DNA from: Nonomuraea jiangxiensis
GTDB taxonomy: Bacteria; Actinomycetota; Actinomycetes; Streptosporangiales; Streptosporangiaceae
Assembly (NCBI RefSeq): GCF_900099965.1
Contig: NZ_FNDJ01000036.1
Coordinates: 1-64,000, forward strand
Reading direction: 5' to 3'
Length of the DNA: 64,000 bases
Shown here piece by piece: positions 42,299 through 50,857 of this stretch (positions within the stretch are counted from its first letter, which is position 1; every line of letters begins with the position of its first letter). Below the pieces are notes generated by a model that was not told the DNA's origin, did no database searches, and saw only the letters and a program-made list of their open reading frames with translations. A program made the translations under genes and the position numbers.

Positions 42299-42829
42299 TC
42301 ATGCGAGCCGGGCGGCGATGGCGCGGGCGCACTCCATGGCCTCGGTGTGGGTCGTGTCCACCTCCACGTCGTAGTGGACGCCGTGGTGGACCAGGTCCGC
42401 CTGGGACTCGGCCATCCCGTTCACCCGGTCGCCCCGCGCGACCTCGCGGCCCGCGGCGACCGCGCCCTCGCATCGGACCGCGACCCACACGACGTGCAGC
42501 CCGTCAGCGGCCCGCTGCCACCGTTTCTGGGACGCCGCCCCGCCGAGGAAGACCTCGTCCACGATGACCCTGGCACCCGCGTGGACCATCGCGACGACTC
42601 CGTGGATCCAGGCCGCGTCCAGGGTCATGTACTCCGGCCCGACGATCACCTCGCCGCTCGGGCCGAACTTGATGCCGGCGTCCGAGTCCCGCATCGCCGC
42701 CGGCATCGCCTCGATCATGGTGTCCACTCCCAGGGTCAGCCACGCATCCGGCAGGATCGCCTGCAAGCAGCGGGCGATTCCGGACTTTCCCGAGCTGGAG
42801 CCACCGTTGAGGACGATCAGCTGAGTCAT
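42299..42829 (-). CDS. chloramphenicol phosphotransferase-like P-loop kinase
   Basis: A 176-residue kinase of the CPT family. The P-loop [16 protein letters not shown] is at the N-terminus, followed by a lid region and [18 protein letters not shown]. In Streptomyces venezuelae CPT phosphorylates the 3'-hydroxyl of chloramphenicol for self-resistance; most relatives have unknown substrates. ATG 42829 is selected because the longer frame (to 43102) overlaps the nucleotidyltransferase gene in antisense. No antibiotic gene is adjacent, so a resistance role is unproven. Confidence 0.85.
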   Translation of the reverse strand: MTQLIVLNGGSSSGKSGIARCLQAILPDAWLTLGVDTMIEAMPAAMRDSDAGIKFGPSGEVIVGPEYMTLDAAWIHGVVAMVHAGARVIVDEVFLGGAASQKRWQRAADGLHVVWVAVRCEGAVAAGREVARGDRVNGMAESQADLVHHGVHYDVEVDTTHTEAMECARAIAARLA

Positions 42830-42873
42830 CACCGGTGTCACCCTAAGGTCGCCATGGCGATGGCCGAAACGCA

Positions 42874-43638
42874 TTATCCGTGCGGCCCGCCGCCCCGGAA
42901 GCCGGGTCGAGGTCGCATCAGGTCGAGATCCTCGCCCCACGCGTCCAGCACCGCGCCGTGCCCGGCGCGCCGGGCCGCCGCCTCGACCTGGGCGAAGAGG
43001 CGCCGCTGCAGGGTGACGTCGCCCGTTGCCGAGATGCGGTCCGCGGCCTCCAGCAGCATCCCGGTGTCCCAGCCGGGCAGCGGGTGCCGGACGAGCTCCC
43101 ATTCCAGGTACTTGTTGTACGGGCGGGGGCGGCGGTCGAGGGCGAAGAGCAGCTCCAGCAGGAACCGGACGCTGTCGGCGGCGTCGAGCCGGGCGGCGAG
43201 CGGGTGCCCGTCACGGGCGTTCTTGACGGAGCGGTAGAGGGAGTTGGCATAGGCGTCGAGCCACTCCCCGCAATCCCGGAAGGCCTCGTCGGCGTTGAGG
43301 CGTGCCTTGGCGGCCACGAGCTCGGCGATGCCCCCGTCGAGCCGGTCGAGCACCACTCTGGCGCGAGCGAGGGCGTAACGCTCGAAGCCCGGCATCCCGG
43401 CCCTGCGGAACTCGGCGAGGGTGAGGAGGACGAGGTCGAGTTCGGAGGTGCGGTGGCCGGCGAAGCGGGCGAGCTCCGTGGTCGCGCCGTCGGCGAGGAC
43501 GACGTACAGATCGTGGTCGGAGTGCTCGGTGGTCATGCCGTCGTGGGCGCGGGAGCCCTTGAGCACGAGGCCGACGACAGCGGGGTCGGCGGCGGCGAGC
43601 TCGACGAACGCCTGGTAGGTGAGGGGCTCCTGTGACAT
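42874..43638 (-). CDS. nucleotidyltransferase-domain protein
   Basis: A 254-residue protein with an N-terminal pol-beta-type nucleotidyltransferase core: [10 protein letters not shown] followed by [12 protein letters not shown] (the GS...DxD motif; here the first acidic pair is D-H-D) and a third acidic residue in ELDLVLL. The helical C-terminal half ([17 protein letters not shown]) resembles the HEPN-like partner of aminoglycoside adenylyltransferases. It may modify a small molecule or RNA. It is co-directional with, and 44 bases before, the CPT-like gene; an operon of two modifying enzymes is possible. Confidence 0.8.
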   Translation of the reverse strand: MSQEPLTYQAFVELAAADPAVVGLVLKGSRAHDGMTTEHSDHDLYVVLADGATTELARFAGHRTSELDLVLLTLAEFRRAGMPGFERYALARARVVLDRLDGGIAELVAAKARLNADEAFRDCGEWLDAYANSLYRSVKNARDGHPLAARLDAADSVRFLLELLFALDRRPRPYNKYLEWELVRHPLPGWDTGMLLEAADRISATGDVTLQRRLFAQVEAAARRAGHGAVLDAWGEDLDLMRPRPGFRGGGPHG

Positions 43639-43699
43639 GGGCTGTCCACCCTATGCCGCTCGTGACCGATTCGGGCCGCGAACGGCAGGGCGGCGCCGG

Positions 43700-44269
43700 T
43701 CAGGCCGTGACGGCCTTGGTCCATTCGTCGATCGTGATGACGTCCGCCTGCCGCGGGAACACCTTCTCGGTGAGCACCCGGTGCACCTCGGCGTCGCCGT
43801 CCAGGCAACCGTCCGACAGCACGGTCAGTCCGAAGTCGAGGTCGGCGGCCTGCCGCAGGGTGGACAGCACCACGCCGCTGGTCGCGATCCCGGTCAGCAC
43901 CAGCGAGTCGATCTCGGCGGCGCGCAGCAGCATGTCGAGGTCGCTGCCCGCGAAGGCGCTGACGCGCTTCTTGGTGACGATCACGTCATCGGGGCCCGGT
44001 GCCACGTCGGGGTGGACCTCGGTGGCCGGTCCGCCGGCGAACCCGCCACCGGCCGAGGCCCGCGCGGCGATCTCGCCGAACGCCTTGTTGCGCGGGCTGA
44101 CCTCCGGATAGCCCTTGCGGAACCCGACGACCACGTAGATCACCGCAATCCCGGCGGCGCGGGCCGCGTCGATCGCCCGGTTCAGCCTGGGCAGGTAGTC
44201 CGGGTCGTCGCCGAACCGCTCGACGATGACCCGCTGCACGTCCATCACGAGGAGCGCGCTCTTCGCCAT
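43700..44269 (-). CDS. isochorismatase-like hydrolase without the catalytic cysteine
   Basis: A 189-residue isochorismatase-fold protein. The aspartate (LLVMDVQ) and lysine (VTKKRVSAF) of the usual Asp-Lys-Cys triad are present, but the nucleophile position reads GIATSGVVLST, where GVATDxCVxxT is expected; valine replaces cysteine. Cysteine-free members include true isochorismatases (EntB, PhzD), so vinyl-ether hydrolysis or a non-catalytic role is possible. Its start overlaps the end of the MFS gene by 25 bases: third gene of the marR-MFS-hydrolase operon. Confidence 0.85.
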   Translation of the reverse strand: MAKSALLVMDVQRVIVERFGDDPDYLPRLNRAIDAARAAGIAVIYVVVGFRKGYPEVSPRNKAFGEIAARASAGGGFAGGPATEVHPDVAPGPDDVIVTKKRVSAFAGSDLDMLLRAAEIDSLVLTGIATSGVVLSTLRQAADLDFGLTVLSDGCLDGDAEVHRVLTEKVFPRQADVITIDEWTKAVTA

Positions 44270-45948
44270 TCTTGCTTTCCTTTCGGAGTGGGGACGGGCA
44301 CCTCGCCCGCCCGCTGGTGCCGGCCCCGCAGTGCCGAGGCCAGCGCCGAGACCAGGGCCATGCCCGTGGCCACGCTGAACACGATCACCAGGCCGTGGTG
44401 GAACGGGCCGGAGACCAGGTTCGGGAAGAAGCCGAAGCCGGTCAGCGTGTCGCGTTGCGCCGGCGACAGCTGGGCCAGCGTCCCGGCGCCGAGCAGGTGC
44501 TCGACGGGGTTGTCGCCGAGGAACGTGGCGAACAGTGTGCTCACCGGCGGCAGCGAGGCCAGTCGGTGCGCGGTGTCCGCCGGCACGCCGTTCGCCCGGA
44601 GTCCGCTGGTCAACGCCGGCGGTAGCGACGACGCCAGTCCGGAGATCATCAGCGAGAAGAACACGCCGATGGACAGGGCCGTACCGGAGTTCTGGAAGGT
44701 GGAGCGCATGCCCGAGGCCGCGCCGCGATATTGCGGCGGCACGCTGCCCATGATCGACGAGGTGTTGGGCGAGGAGAACATCCCCTGCCCGAGGCCGCTG
44801 AGCAGCAGCAACAGCGCGAACACCGGGTAGGCGAAGTTCACCGGGAGCAGGAGCAGGCCGACGAACGCCCCCGCCATCACGATCAGCCCGGTCGTGGAGA
44901 ACAACCGGGCGCCGAAGCGGTCGGACATGTACCCGGAGAGCGGTCCGGCGACGAGGAAGCCGGCGGTCAGCGGCAGCATGTAGATGCCGGCCCACAGCGG
45001 CGTGTCCTCGAAGTCGTAGCCGTGCAGGGGCAGCCAGACGCCCTGCAACCAGATGATCAGCATGAACTGCAGGCCGCCGCGGGCGATCGCGGTCAGCAGG
45101 GCCGCGAGGTTGCCCGCCGCGAACGCCTGGATCCGGAACAGCGAGAGCCGGAACATCGGCTCCTTGACCTTGGTCTCGATCAGGCAGAACAGCACCAGCA
45201 GGACGACGCCGCCGATGAGCCCGGCGAGCACCATGGGGTTGCCCCAGCCGGTGGCGCTGCCGCCGTACGGCTGGAGGCCGTACGTGATGCCCGCCAGCAG
45301 GATGCCCGCGCCCGCCGCGAACGTGACGTTGCCCAGCCAGTCGATCCGGCCGCGCCCGCCGGAGGCGGTCTCCCGCAGGCTGCGGTACGACCAGATCGTG
45401 CCTGCCACGCTGATCGGCACGCTGACCCAGAACACCGCGCGCCAGTCGACGACGGCCAGCAGGCCGCCCGCGAGCAGGCCGAGGAACTGCCCGGCGAGCG
45501 CGGTGATCTGGTTGATGCCGAGCGCCATGCCGCGCTGGCGGGCCGGGAAGGCGTCGGTGAGGATGGCGGCCGAGTTGGCGGTGAGCATGGAGCCGCCGAA
45601 CGCCTGGACGATCCGCCACAGGATCAGCCACAGCGCTCCCCCGCCGCCGCTGAACGGGTCGAGCGACAGCGCGACCGACGCGCAGGCGAAGATGAGGAAG
45701 CCCAGGTTGTAGATCCTGACCCGGCCGAACATGTCGCCGAGCCGGCCGAGGACGACGACGAGTACGGCCGAGACCAGCAGGTAGCCGAGGATCATCCAGA
45801 GCAGGTAGCCGATGTTGCCGGGCGCGAGCGGGTCGAGTCCGATGCCGCGGAAGATCGCGGGCAGCGAGATGATCACGATGGAGGCGTCCATCGTGGCGAT
45901 CAGCACGCCGAGGGTGGTGTTGGACAGGGCGACCCACTTGTAGTTCAC
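44245..45948 (-). CDS. MFS drug efflux transporter, DHA2 (14-helix) family
   Basis: A 567-residue transporter with the DHA2 pattern: VALSNTTLGVLIATMDASIV (motif D1 in helix 1), LGRLGDMFGRVRIYNLG (motif A), SMLTANSAAILTDAFP and helices continuing to 14, with a long loop near residues 455-500. It would export cationic drugs with protons. It overlaps marR by four bases upstream and the hydrolase by 25 downstream, so a MarR-controlled efflux operon is evident. Confidence 0.92.
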   Translation of the reverse strand: MNYKWVALSNTTLGVLIATMDASIVIISLPAIFRGIGLDPLAPGNIGYLLWMILGYLLVSAVLVVVLGRLGDMFGRVRIYNLGFLIFACASVALSLDPFSGGGGALWLILWRIVQAFGGSMLTANSAAILTDAFPARQRGMALGINQITALAGQFLGLLAGGLLAVVDWRAVFWVSVPISVAGTIWSYRSLRETASGGRGRIDWLGNVTFAAGAGILLAGITYGLQPYGGSATGWGNPMVLAGLIGGVVLLVLFCLIETKVKEPMFRLSLFRIQAFAAGNLAALLTAIARGGLQFMLIIWLQGVWLPLHGYDFEDTPLWAGIYMLPLTAGFLVAGPLSGYMSDRFGARLFSTTGLIVMAGAFVGLLLLPVNFAYPVFALLLLLSGLGQGMFSSPNTSSIMGSVPPQYRGAASGMRSTFQNSGTALSIGVFFSLMISGLASSLPPALTSGLRANGVPADTAHRLASLPPVSTLFATFLGDNPVEHLLGAGTLAQLSPAQRDTLTGFGFFPNLVSGPFHHGLVIVFSVATGMALVSALASALRGRHQRAGEVPVPTPKGKQEWRRARSS

Positions 45949-46421
45949 AGCCGGTCCGCCAGCCGGTCGAGCAGGGGCATGACGGAGGCCAGCGTGCGCC
46001 GCTCGGCGGGGGTGAACTCCTGGTCGAGCACGTCGGCGAGGCGCCGTACCGACTCCGAGCGCCGTTCGAGCACGACCCTGCGGCCTTCCTCGGTGATCGT
46101 CATGACGACCCGCCGCCCGTCGGCGGCGTCCTGGCCGCGCCGGACGAGGCCGCGTTCCTCCAGCGCGGCGAGGGTGGCCCCCATGGCCTGCGGACGTACG
46201 CGCTCCATCTCGGCCAGTGATCCCGGCGAGTCGGGGCCGTCGCCGGCGAGCCGGGCGAGCACCGAGACGCCCGACAGCGTCACGTCGCCGACGGCGTGGG
46301 TCTGCCGCAACCGCCGCGCCATGCGGGAGACGGCGAGCCGCAGGGCGGAGCCGAGCCGGGCCGCGTCACCGGGAAGCTCGGGAACCCCCGTAGATGTTTC
46401 GACCGGTTTGTCCACTTCCAT
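45945..46421 (-). CDS. MarR-family transcriptional regulator
   Basis: A 158-residue winged-helix repressor: TLSGVSVLARLAGDG, SLAEMERVRPQAMGATLAALEERGLV (recognition helix) and the wing RRGQDAADGRRVVMTITEEG. It heads the efflux operon and its ATG is 20 bases from a TTAGTT-GTGCT-AACTAA inverted repeat, the likely operator. Phenolic or drug ligands commonly release MarR proteins from DNA. Confidence 0.92.
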   Translation of the reverse strand: MEVDKPVETSTGVPELPGDAARLGSALRLAVSRMARRLRQTHAVGDVTLSGVSVLARLAGDGPDSPGSLAEMERVRPQAMGATLAALEERGLVRRGQDAADGRRVVMTITEEGRRVVLERRSESVRRLADVLDQEFTPAERRTLASVMPLLDRLADRL

Positions 46422-46441
46422 GGATAGTAACCATAGACTTC

Positions 46442-46458
46442 TTAGTTGTGCTAACTAA
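46442..46458 (-). promoter_or_regulatory. MarR operator candidate
   Basis: TTAGTT-GTGCT-AACTAA: perfect six-base arms, five-base spacer, AT-rich, 20 bases upstream of the marR start and inside its promoter region. Confidence 0.65.
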
Positions 46459-46461
46459 CGA

Positions 46462-46494
46462 CCGGGGGTCCCCTGACGCTGTGGGAACCCCCGG
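46462..46494 (-). terminator. terminator of the secreted-protein gene
   Basis: CCGGGGGTCCC (46462-46472) pairs with GGGAACCCCCGG (46483-46494), with a single bulged base. It lies 19 bases after the stop of the gene at 46513-47451 and separates it from marR. Confidence 0.75.
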
Positions 46495-46512
46495 CCGGCA
46501 GGCGTCAGCAGG

Positions 46513-47451
46513 TCACCGCTTCGTCAGGCTGCCCACGCTGAGCAGGAAGTTCCCGCCGCGTTCGTCGGTACCGGCCATGACCGTCGACTGACGCCGGCCG
46601 TCGCTGGCGATCGCCCAGAACGTGAGCGTGGCGGTGCCCTGCGCGGTCCGGCAGGTCTGGACGGGCGGGTCGAGTTCGGCGGTGTTGCCGCGGGCGGTCA
46701 GCGTCCAGGCGCAGCCGTTCTCGGTCCGGGCGGTCATGGTCTTCCCGCGGCCGGGCGCGAACGTGACGAGGCCCTGCTGCGGGGTCTGAACCGTGCGGAC
46801 CTGGCCGTCGGGGTCGGTGTAGCGGGTGGTGAGCACGTTCACGCGGGACTGCGGGTCGGACGCGTCGTACCGCCAGGTGCCGGGGAAGACCTCGCGCGCC
46901 CCCGCCCAGGCGCCGCCGGTCACCTTGGTACGGCTCCCCAGGTCGAGGCGGAACTCGTAGTCACCGGTCGGCTGGTGGCTGATGGCCACGACGCTCTCCC
47001 GCTCGTGGTTCCCGGACACGGCGACCGACCATTTCGTGATGGTGTACGCCGAGTTGATGACCCGGTTGAAGCAGTACTGGGCCGGGGAGTCCAGCTCCAG
47101 CGAGGTGGCGCCGACCGCGAACGTCCACGTGCAGCCCTGGTCCGTCCGGCCCACGATCCGGCCGCCGGCCTCCTTCGAGAACACGATGGTCCCGATCTGC
47201 GGAATCTGGAGCTCCGGGCTGGGAGAGCAGGTCGAGCTCAGTTCGGGACACCTGATGACCGCGACGTTCCGCATGCTCGCGCGGTCCGGCTGGTCGTAGT
47301 TCCACGTGCCCACGTACTCGTGCCCGCGCGGACTCCCGGCCTGCGCCATGGCGGGCCGTGGTGCGGCGAGCGCGCCCCAGATCGCCAGGCTCAGCAGCAG
47401 AACGAGCGCGGGCAGGTGCCGGCGCCGGGTCAAGGCATGCGTGTCCAGCAT
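46513..47451 (-). CDS. secreted protein with two tandem homologous domains, unknown function
   Basis: A 312-residue protein with a signal peptide (RRRHLPALVLLLSLAIWGAL, cleavage likely after AMA). Two repeats of about 125 residues follow. Repeat 1 begins GTWNYDQPDRASMRNV and has DQGCTWTFAVGATSLELD then QYCF; repeat 2 begins GTWRYDASDPQSRVNV and has ENGCAWTLTARGNTAELD then QTCR. Each repeat therefore has one paired-cysteine beta module (GTWxYD start, GCxWT, C). No named family is recognised. Exported, presumably extracellular or wall-associated; ligand binding is a guess. Confidence 0.7.
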   Translation of the reverse strand: MLDTHALTRRRHLPALVLLLSLAIWGALAAPRPAMAQAGSPRGHEYVGTWNYDQPDRASMRNVAVIRCPELSSTCSPSPELQIPQIGTIVFSKEAGGRIVGRTDQGCTWTFAVGATSLELDSPAQYCFNRVINSAYTITKWSVAVSGNHERESVVAISHQPTGDYEFRLDLGSRTKVTGGAWAGAREVFPGTWRYDASDPQSRVNVLTTRYTDPDGQVRTVQTPQQGLVTFAPGRGKTMTARTENGCAWTLTARGNTAELDPPVQTCRTAQGTATLTFWAIASDGRRQSTVMAGTDERGGNFLLSVGSLTKR

Positions 47452-47761
47452 GAAAAGCCTCCTGTACGGGTGTTCGAGCCGCGACTACGGCGGCACCGGA
47501 CGGCGGCTCGCGTCCGGTGCGATCACCAGCACGGTACGAACCCACCGGGCACCCGCACATCCGCGCCCTGTCCCATTCCGGGGCTACATCCCCGGTGGTA
47601 GATCGGCCGATCCTTCTCCCGGCGCCGTACGGACGGCGTCACCCCGAGAGGGATCGCTGATCTCTATTGCCGCGCGCCAGAGCGAGTGATACGCATTTTT
47701 GGAGCATGTTGAACAGTAAGCGTCCCTCGTCCCTTTTACCCCCCGAAGGGCAGATCACCTC
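47452..47761. other. 310-base divergent intergenic region
   Basis: Between the leftward secreted-protein gene and the rightward acylase gene. No open frame is credible. It must hold promoters for both. An AT-richer stretch (GATACGCATTTTTGGAGCAT, 47690-47709) lies about 55 bases before the acylase start. Nothing else was seen. Confidence 0.5.
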
Positions 47762-50017
47762 ATGAACCACATAGTGAACGCGCACCACGAAGGACTGACC
47801 AGGCGCCGCGTCCTGGGCGGAGCCGCCGGATTGGCCGCCGGGGCCGCCGCCGTCGCGGTGGGCCTGCCCTCCGGCACCGCGTCCGCCGCTTCCGTACTGA
47901 CCGCGCCCGATCTCGTACGCTGGCGCCGGCAGGCGGCGGACGTGACGATCACCCGCGACGACTGGGGCATCCCGCACGTGGTGGGCAGGACCGACGCCGA
48001 CGCGGTGTTCGGGATGATCTACGCCCAGGCCGAGGACGACTTCAACCGGATCGAGAACAACTACCTGGTCAGCCTGGGCCGCATGGCCGAGGCCGAGGGC
48101 GAGACCGCGATCTGGCAGGACCTGCGCCAGCGGCTGTTCATCGACCCCGAGGAGCTGAAGCGCGACTACGCGAAGTGCCCGGGCTGGCTGCGCCGGCTGA
48201 TGCAGTCCTGGGCCGACGGGCTCAACTACTATCTCGCGACGCACCCCGAGGTACGCCCGCGCGTGATCACGCGCTTCGAGCCGTGGATGCCGCTCAGTTT
48301 CTCCGAGGGCAGCATCGGCGGCGACATCGAACGGGTGCCGCTCAGCCAGCTCGAATCCTTCTACGGCGACCGTACGGTGGCGATGACCGACGAGGAACTG
48401 GACCAGCTGTTGAAGGAGCCCACGGGCTCGAACGGCATGGCGATCGCGCCCAGCCACACGAAGAACGGCCACGCGCTGCTGCTGATCAACCCGCACACCA
48501 GCTTCTTCTTCCGCTCCGAGCAGCACGTGACCAGCGGTGAAGGGCTCAACGTCTACGGCGCGGCCACCTGGGGCCAGTTCTTCATCTACCAGGGCTTCAA
48601 CGCGAACACGGGCTGGATGCACACCTCCAGCGGCGTCGACAACGTCGACGAGTTCGCCGAGACGATCGTGACCGGGCCGCACGGTCGCCGCTCGTACCGC
48701 TACGGCGACGAGCTGCGGCCCGTGACGACGAAGCGGATCACGCTGTCCTACCGCACCGCGGACGGCGGGCGGGCGCAGCGCACCTTCACCACCTACAGCA
48801 CCCACCACGGCCCGATCGTGCGCGAGGCGGACGGCAAGTGGATCGCGTTCGCTCTGATGAACAAGCCCGTCGAGGCGCTGCAACAGAGCTTCCTGCGTAC
48901 CAAGACTCGTGACTACCAGGGATACCTCAAGGTGGCCGCCTTCAAGGCCAACAGCTCGAACAACACGCTGTTCGCCGACTCGAAGGGCGACATCGCCTTC
49001 CTGGTGCCGCAGTTCATGCCGGTCCGCGACAACCGCTTCGACTACCGCAGGCCCGTGGACGGCAGCGATCCGGCGACCGACTGGCGCGGCCTGCACAGCC
49101 TCGCCGGCCTGCCACAGGTCGTGAACCCGAAGAACGGCTGGACGTTCAACACCAACAACTGGCCCTGGACGGCCGCCGGCGCGGACAGCCCCAAGGCCGC
49201 GGACTTTCCCCGCTATTTCGACCAGGCCGGCGAGAACCCGCGCGGGCCGCAGGCGATCCGGGTGCTGAGCGCGCGCCGCGACTTCACCCCGGAGACGCTG
49301 ATCGCCGCCGCCTTCGATCGCCACCTCACCGCCTTCGCCCGGCTCGTGCCGGGGTTGGTCGCGGCGTGGGACGCGCTGCCCGCGGACGACCAGCGGAAGG
49401 CGGGACTCAGCGGTCCGATCGGCCTGCTGCGCGGCTGGGACTACCGCTGGGGCGCGGATTCGACCGCGACGTCGGTGGCCGTGTTCTGGGGCGAGGCGCT
49501 CTGGACGGCCACGTCCCAGGCGGCCGGCGCGGCGGGCATGTCGGTGTGGGACTACATGGCCGAGCGCGCCACCGCCGATCAGCGGCTCGCGGCGCTGGTG
49601 GAGGCCAAGGACCGGCTGACGCAGGACTTCGGCGGCTGGGAGGTGCCCTGGGGCGAGATCAACCGTTTCCAGCGCAACGACGGCGCGATCGTCCAGCAGT
49701 TCGACGACGCCAAGCCGAGCATCCCGGTGCCGTTCACCTCCTCGCGCTGGGGCTCGCTCGCCTCGTTCGGGGCCAGGCGCTACCCGGGGACCAAGCGCTG
49801 GTACGGCACCAGCGGCAACAGCTTCGTGGCGGTCGTGGAGTTCGGGCCGAGGCTGCGCGCCTGGGCGGTGACGGCGGGGGGCGCCAGCGGGCACCCCGAC
49901 TCGCCGCACTTCAACGACCAGGCCGAACGGTACGCGAGCGGCAACCTCCGGCCCGTCTACTTCTATCCCGAAGACCTCAAGGGCCATGTCGAGCGCACCT
50001 ACCGGCCAGGCAGGTGA
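47762..50017 (+). CDS. penicillin acylase-family amidase, Tat-exported
   Basis: A 751-residue Ntn-hydrolase precursor. A twin-arginine signal (GLTRRRVLGGAAGLAAGAAA, residues 11-30) sends it out folded. The N-terminal alpha-subunit region (VTITRDDWGIPHVVGRTDAD) is followed by the maturation site EPTGSNGMAIAPS, where Ser223 becomes the N-terminal nucleophile of the beta-subunit; INPHTSFF and further blocks follow. Such enzymes cleave amide-linked acyl chains: beta-lactam side chains, acyl-homoserine lactones, or antifungal cyclic lipopeptides. The long alpha region and composition suggest the AHL/lipopeptide acylase branch. Its stop lies in a 40-bp repeat shared with the convergent gene. Confidence 0.9.
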   Translation: MNHIVNAHHEGLTRRRVLGGAAGLAAGAAAVAVGLPSGTASAASVLTAPDLVRWRRQAADVTITRDDWGIPHVVGRTDADAVFGMIYAQAEDDFNRIENNYLVSLGRMAEAEGETAIWQDLRQRLFIDPEELKRDYAKCPGWLRRLMQSWADGLNYYLATHPEVRPRVITRFEPWMPLSFSEGSIGGDIERVPLSQLESFYGDRTVAMTDEELDQLLKEPTGSNGMAIAPSHTKNGHALLLINPHTSFFFRSEQHVTSGEGLNVYGAATWGQFFIYQGFNANTGWMHTSSGVDNVDEFAETIVTGPHGRRSYRYGDELRPVTTKRITLSYRTADGGRAQRTFTTYSTHHGPIVREADGKWIAFALMNKPVEALQQSFLRTKTRDYQGYLKVAAFKANSSNNTLFADSKGDIAFLVPQFMPVRDNRFDYRRPVDGSDPATDWRGLHSLAGLPQVVNPKNGWTFNTNNWPWTAAGADSPKAADFPRYFDQAGENPRGPQAIRVLSARRDFTPETLIAAAFDRHLTAFARLVPGLVAAWDALPADDQRKAGLSGPIGLLRGWDYRWGADSTATSVAVFWGEALWTATSQAAGAAGMSVWDYMAERATADQRLAALVEAKDRLTQDFGGWEVPWGEINRFQRNDGAIVQQFDDAKPSIPVPFTSSRWGSLASFGARRYPGTKRWYGTSGNSFVAVVEFGPRLRAWAVTAGGASGHPDSPHFNDQAERYASGNLRPVYFYPEDLKGHVERTYRPGR

Positions 50018-50130
50018 TCACTCGTCCACGGGGAGCCGGTCGCGCATGAGCAGGTGATCACCCCTCCGCCGGGAGCCCGCTGCGCATGAGCAGGTGATCA
50101 CCCCTCCGCCGGGAGCCCGCTGCGCATGAG
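50011..50130. repeat. 40-bp tandem repeat spanning two convergent stop codons
   Basis: Units start at 50011, 50051 and 50091, each beginning CAGGTGATCA; the last two are identical and the first has diverged. The sequence then continues as coding DNA at 50131 with the same CAGGTG word. The unit corresponds to the last codons of the methyltransferase gene, so the array arose by duplication of its 3' end. The TGATCA in each unit is a stop on both strands. Confidence 0.9.
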
Positions 50131-50745
50131 CAGGTGGCCCCGGCGGAACCGCTCGCCCTCCTGGGGCTCGCGCAACATCCTGCCGACCTCCTCGAACCCG
50201 GCCGCGCCCGCCAGCGCGGCCAGCTCGTCGATCGGCCAGCGGTACGCCTGGGTCACCCTGTGGTCGAACGCCTCCACCGGCCCGCCCTCGGACTCGAAGA
50301 AGCCCAGCAGCAGGTGACCGCCCGGGGCCAGCACCCGGCGGAACTCGGTGAAGTACGACGGCAACTGCCGGGCCGGGGTGTGGATGATCGAATACCAGGA
50401 CACGATGCCGCTCAGCCCGCCGTCCGGCAGGTCGAGGGCGTCCATCGAACCGATCTCGAACCGCAGGCCGGGGTAGGTCCGCCGGGCAAGGTCGATCATC
50501 ACCGGTGACAGGTCCACGCCGAAGACGTCGAGTCCCAGGTCCCTGAGGTACGCCGTGGTCTGCCCGGGGCCGCAGCCGAGCTCGGCGACCGGTCCGGGGG
50601 CGCGTACGTATCCGGCGAACGCGGCCAGGATCGCGCGGTCCAAGGGGAGGTGGTCGAGCGCGTCCCGGGCGAAGTCGGCGTACGTGACGGCGATGGCGTC
50701 GTACGCCTCCGCGGTCGTGGTGAGGTAGGAGGGCGATTCGGTCAT
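50098..50745 (-). CDS. class I SAM-dependent methyltransferase
   Basis: A 215-residue methyltransferase: motif I VAELGCGPGQTTAYL, the acidic loop DVFGVDLSPVMIDLA, motif SMDALDLPDGGLSGIVSWYS and RVLAPGGHLLLGFF. Substrate unknown. ATG 50745 (MTESPSYLTTTAEAYD) is the family-like start; the longer frame to 51087 is a shadow of the downstream peptidase gene. The stop codon lies inside the third copy of the 40-bp repeat, so the C-terminus MRSGLPAEG could have been reshaped by the duplication. Confidence 0.88.
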   Translation of the reverse strand: MTESPSYLTTTAEAYDAIAVTYADFARDALDHLPLDRAILAAFAGYVRAPGPVAELGCGPGQTTAYLRDLGLDVFGVDLSPVMIDLARRTYPGLRFEIGSMDALDLPDGGLSGIVSWYSIIHTPARQLPSYFTEFRRVLAPGGHLLLGFFESEGGPVEAFDHRVTQAYRWPIDELAALAGAAGFEEVGRMLREPQEGERFRRGHLLMRSGLPAEG

Positions 50746-50857
50746 AGCGGGGGATGCTAGCCCGACCCGGAGCGCGCTCCGACGGCGACTCGCGGACCGG
50801 AGGGTGTTGCGAGGGAGGCGTTGCGGTCGGCCTTTCACGGGTGAAGGATGCTCTTCC

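Noticed and set aside
44270-45937. Fusion of the isochorismatase-like frame with a long upstream extension
   Set aside because: The extension is the frame-shifted shadow of the DHA2 transporter; the hydrolase starts at MAKSALLV (44269).
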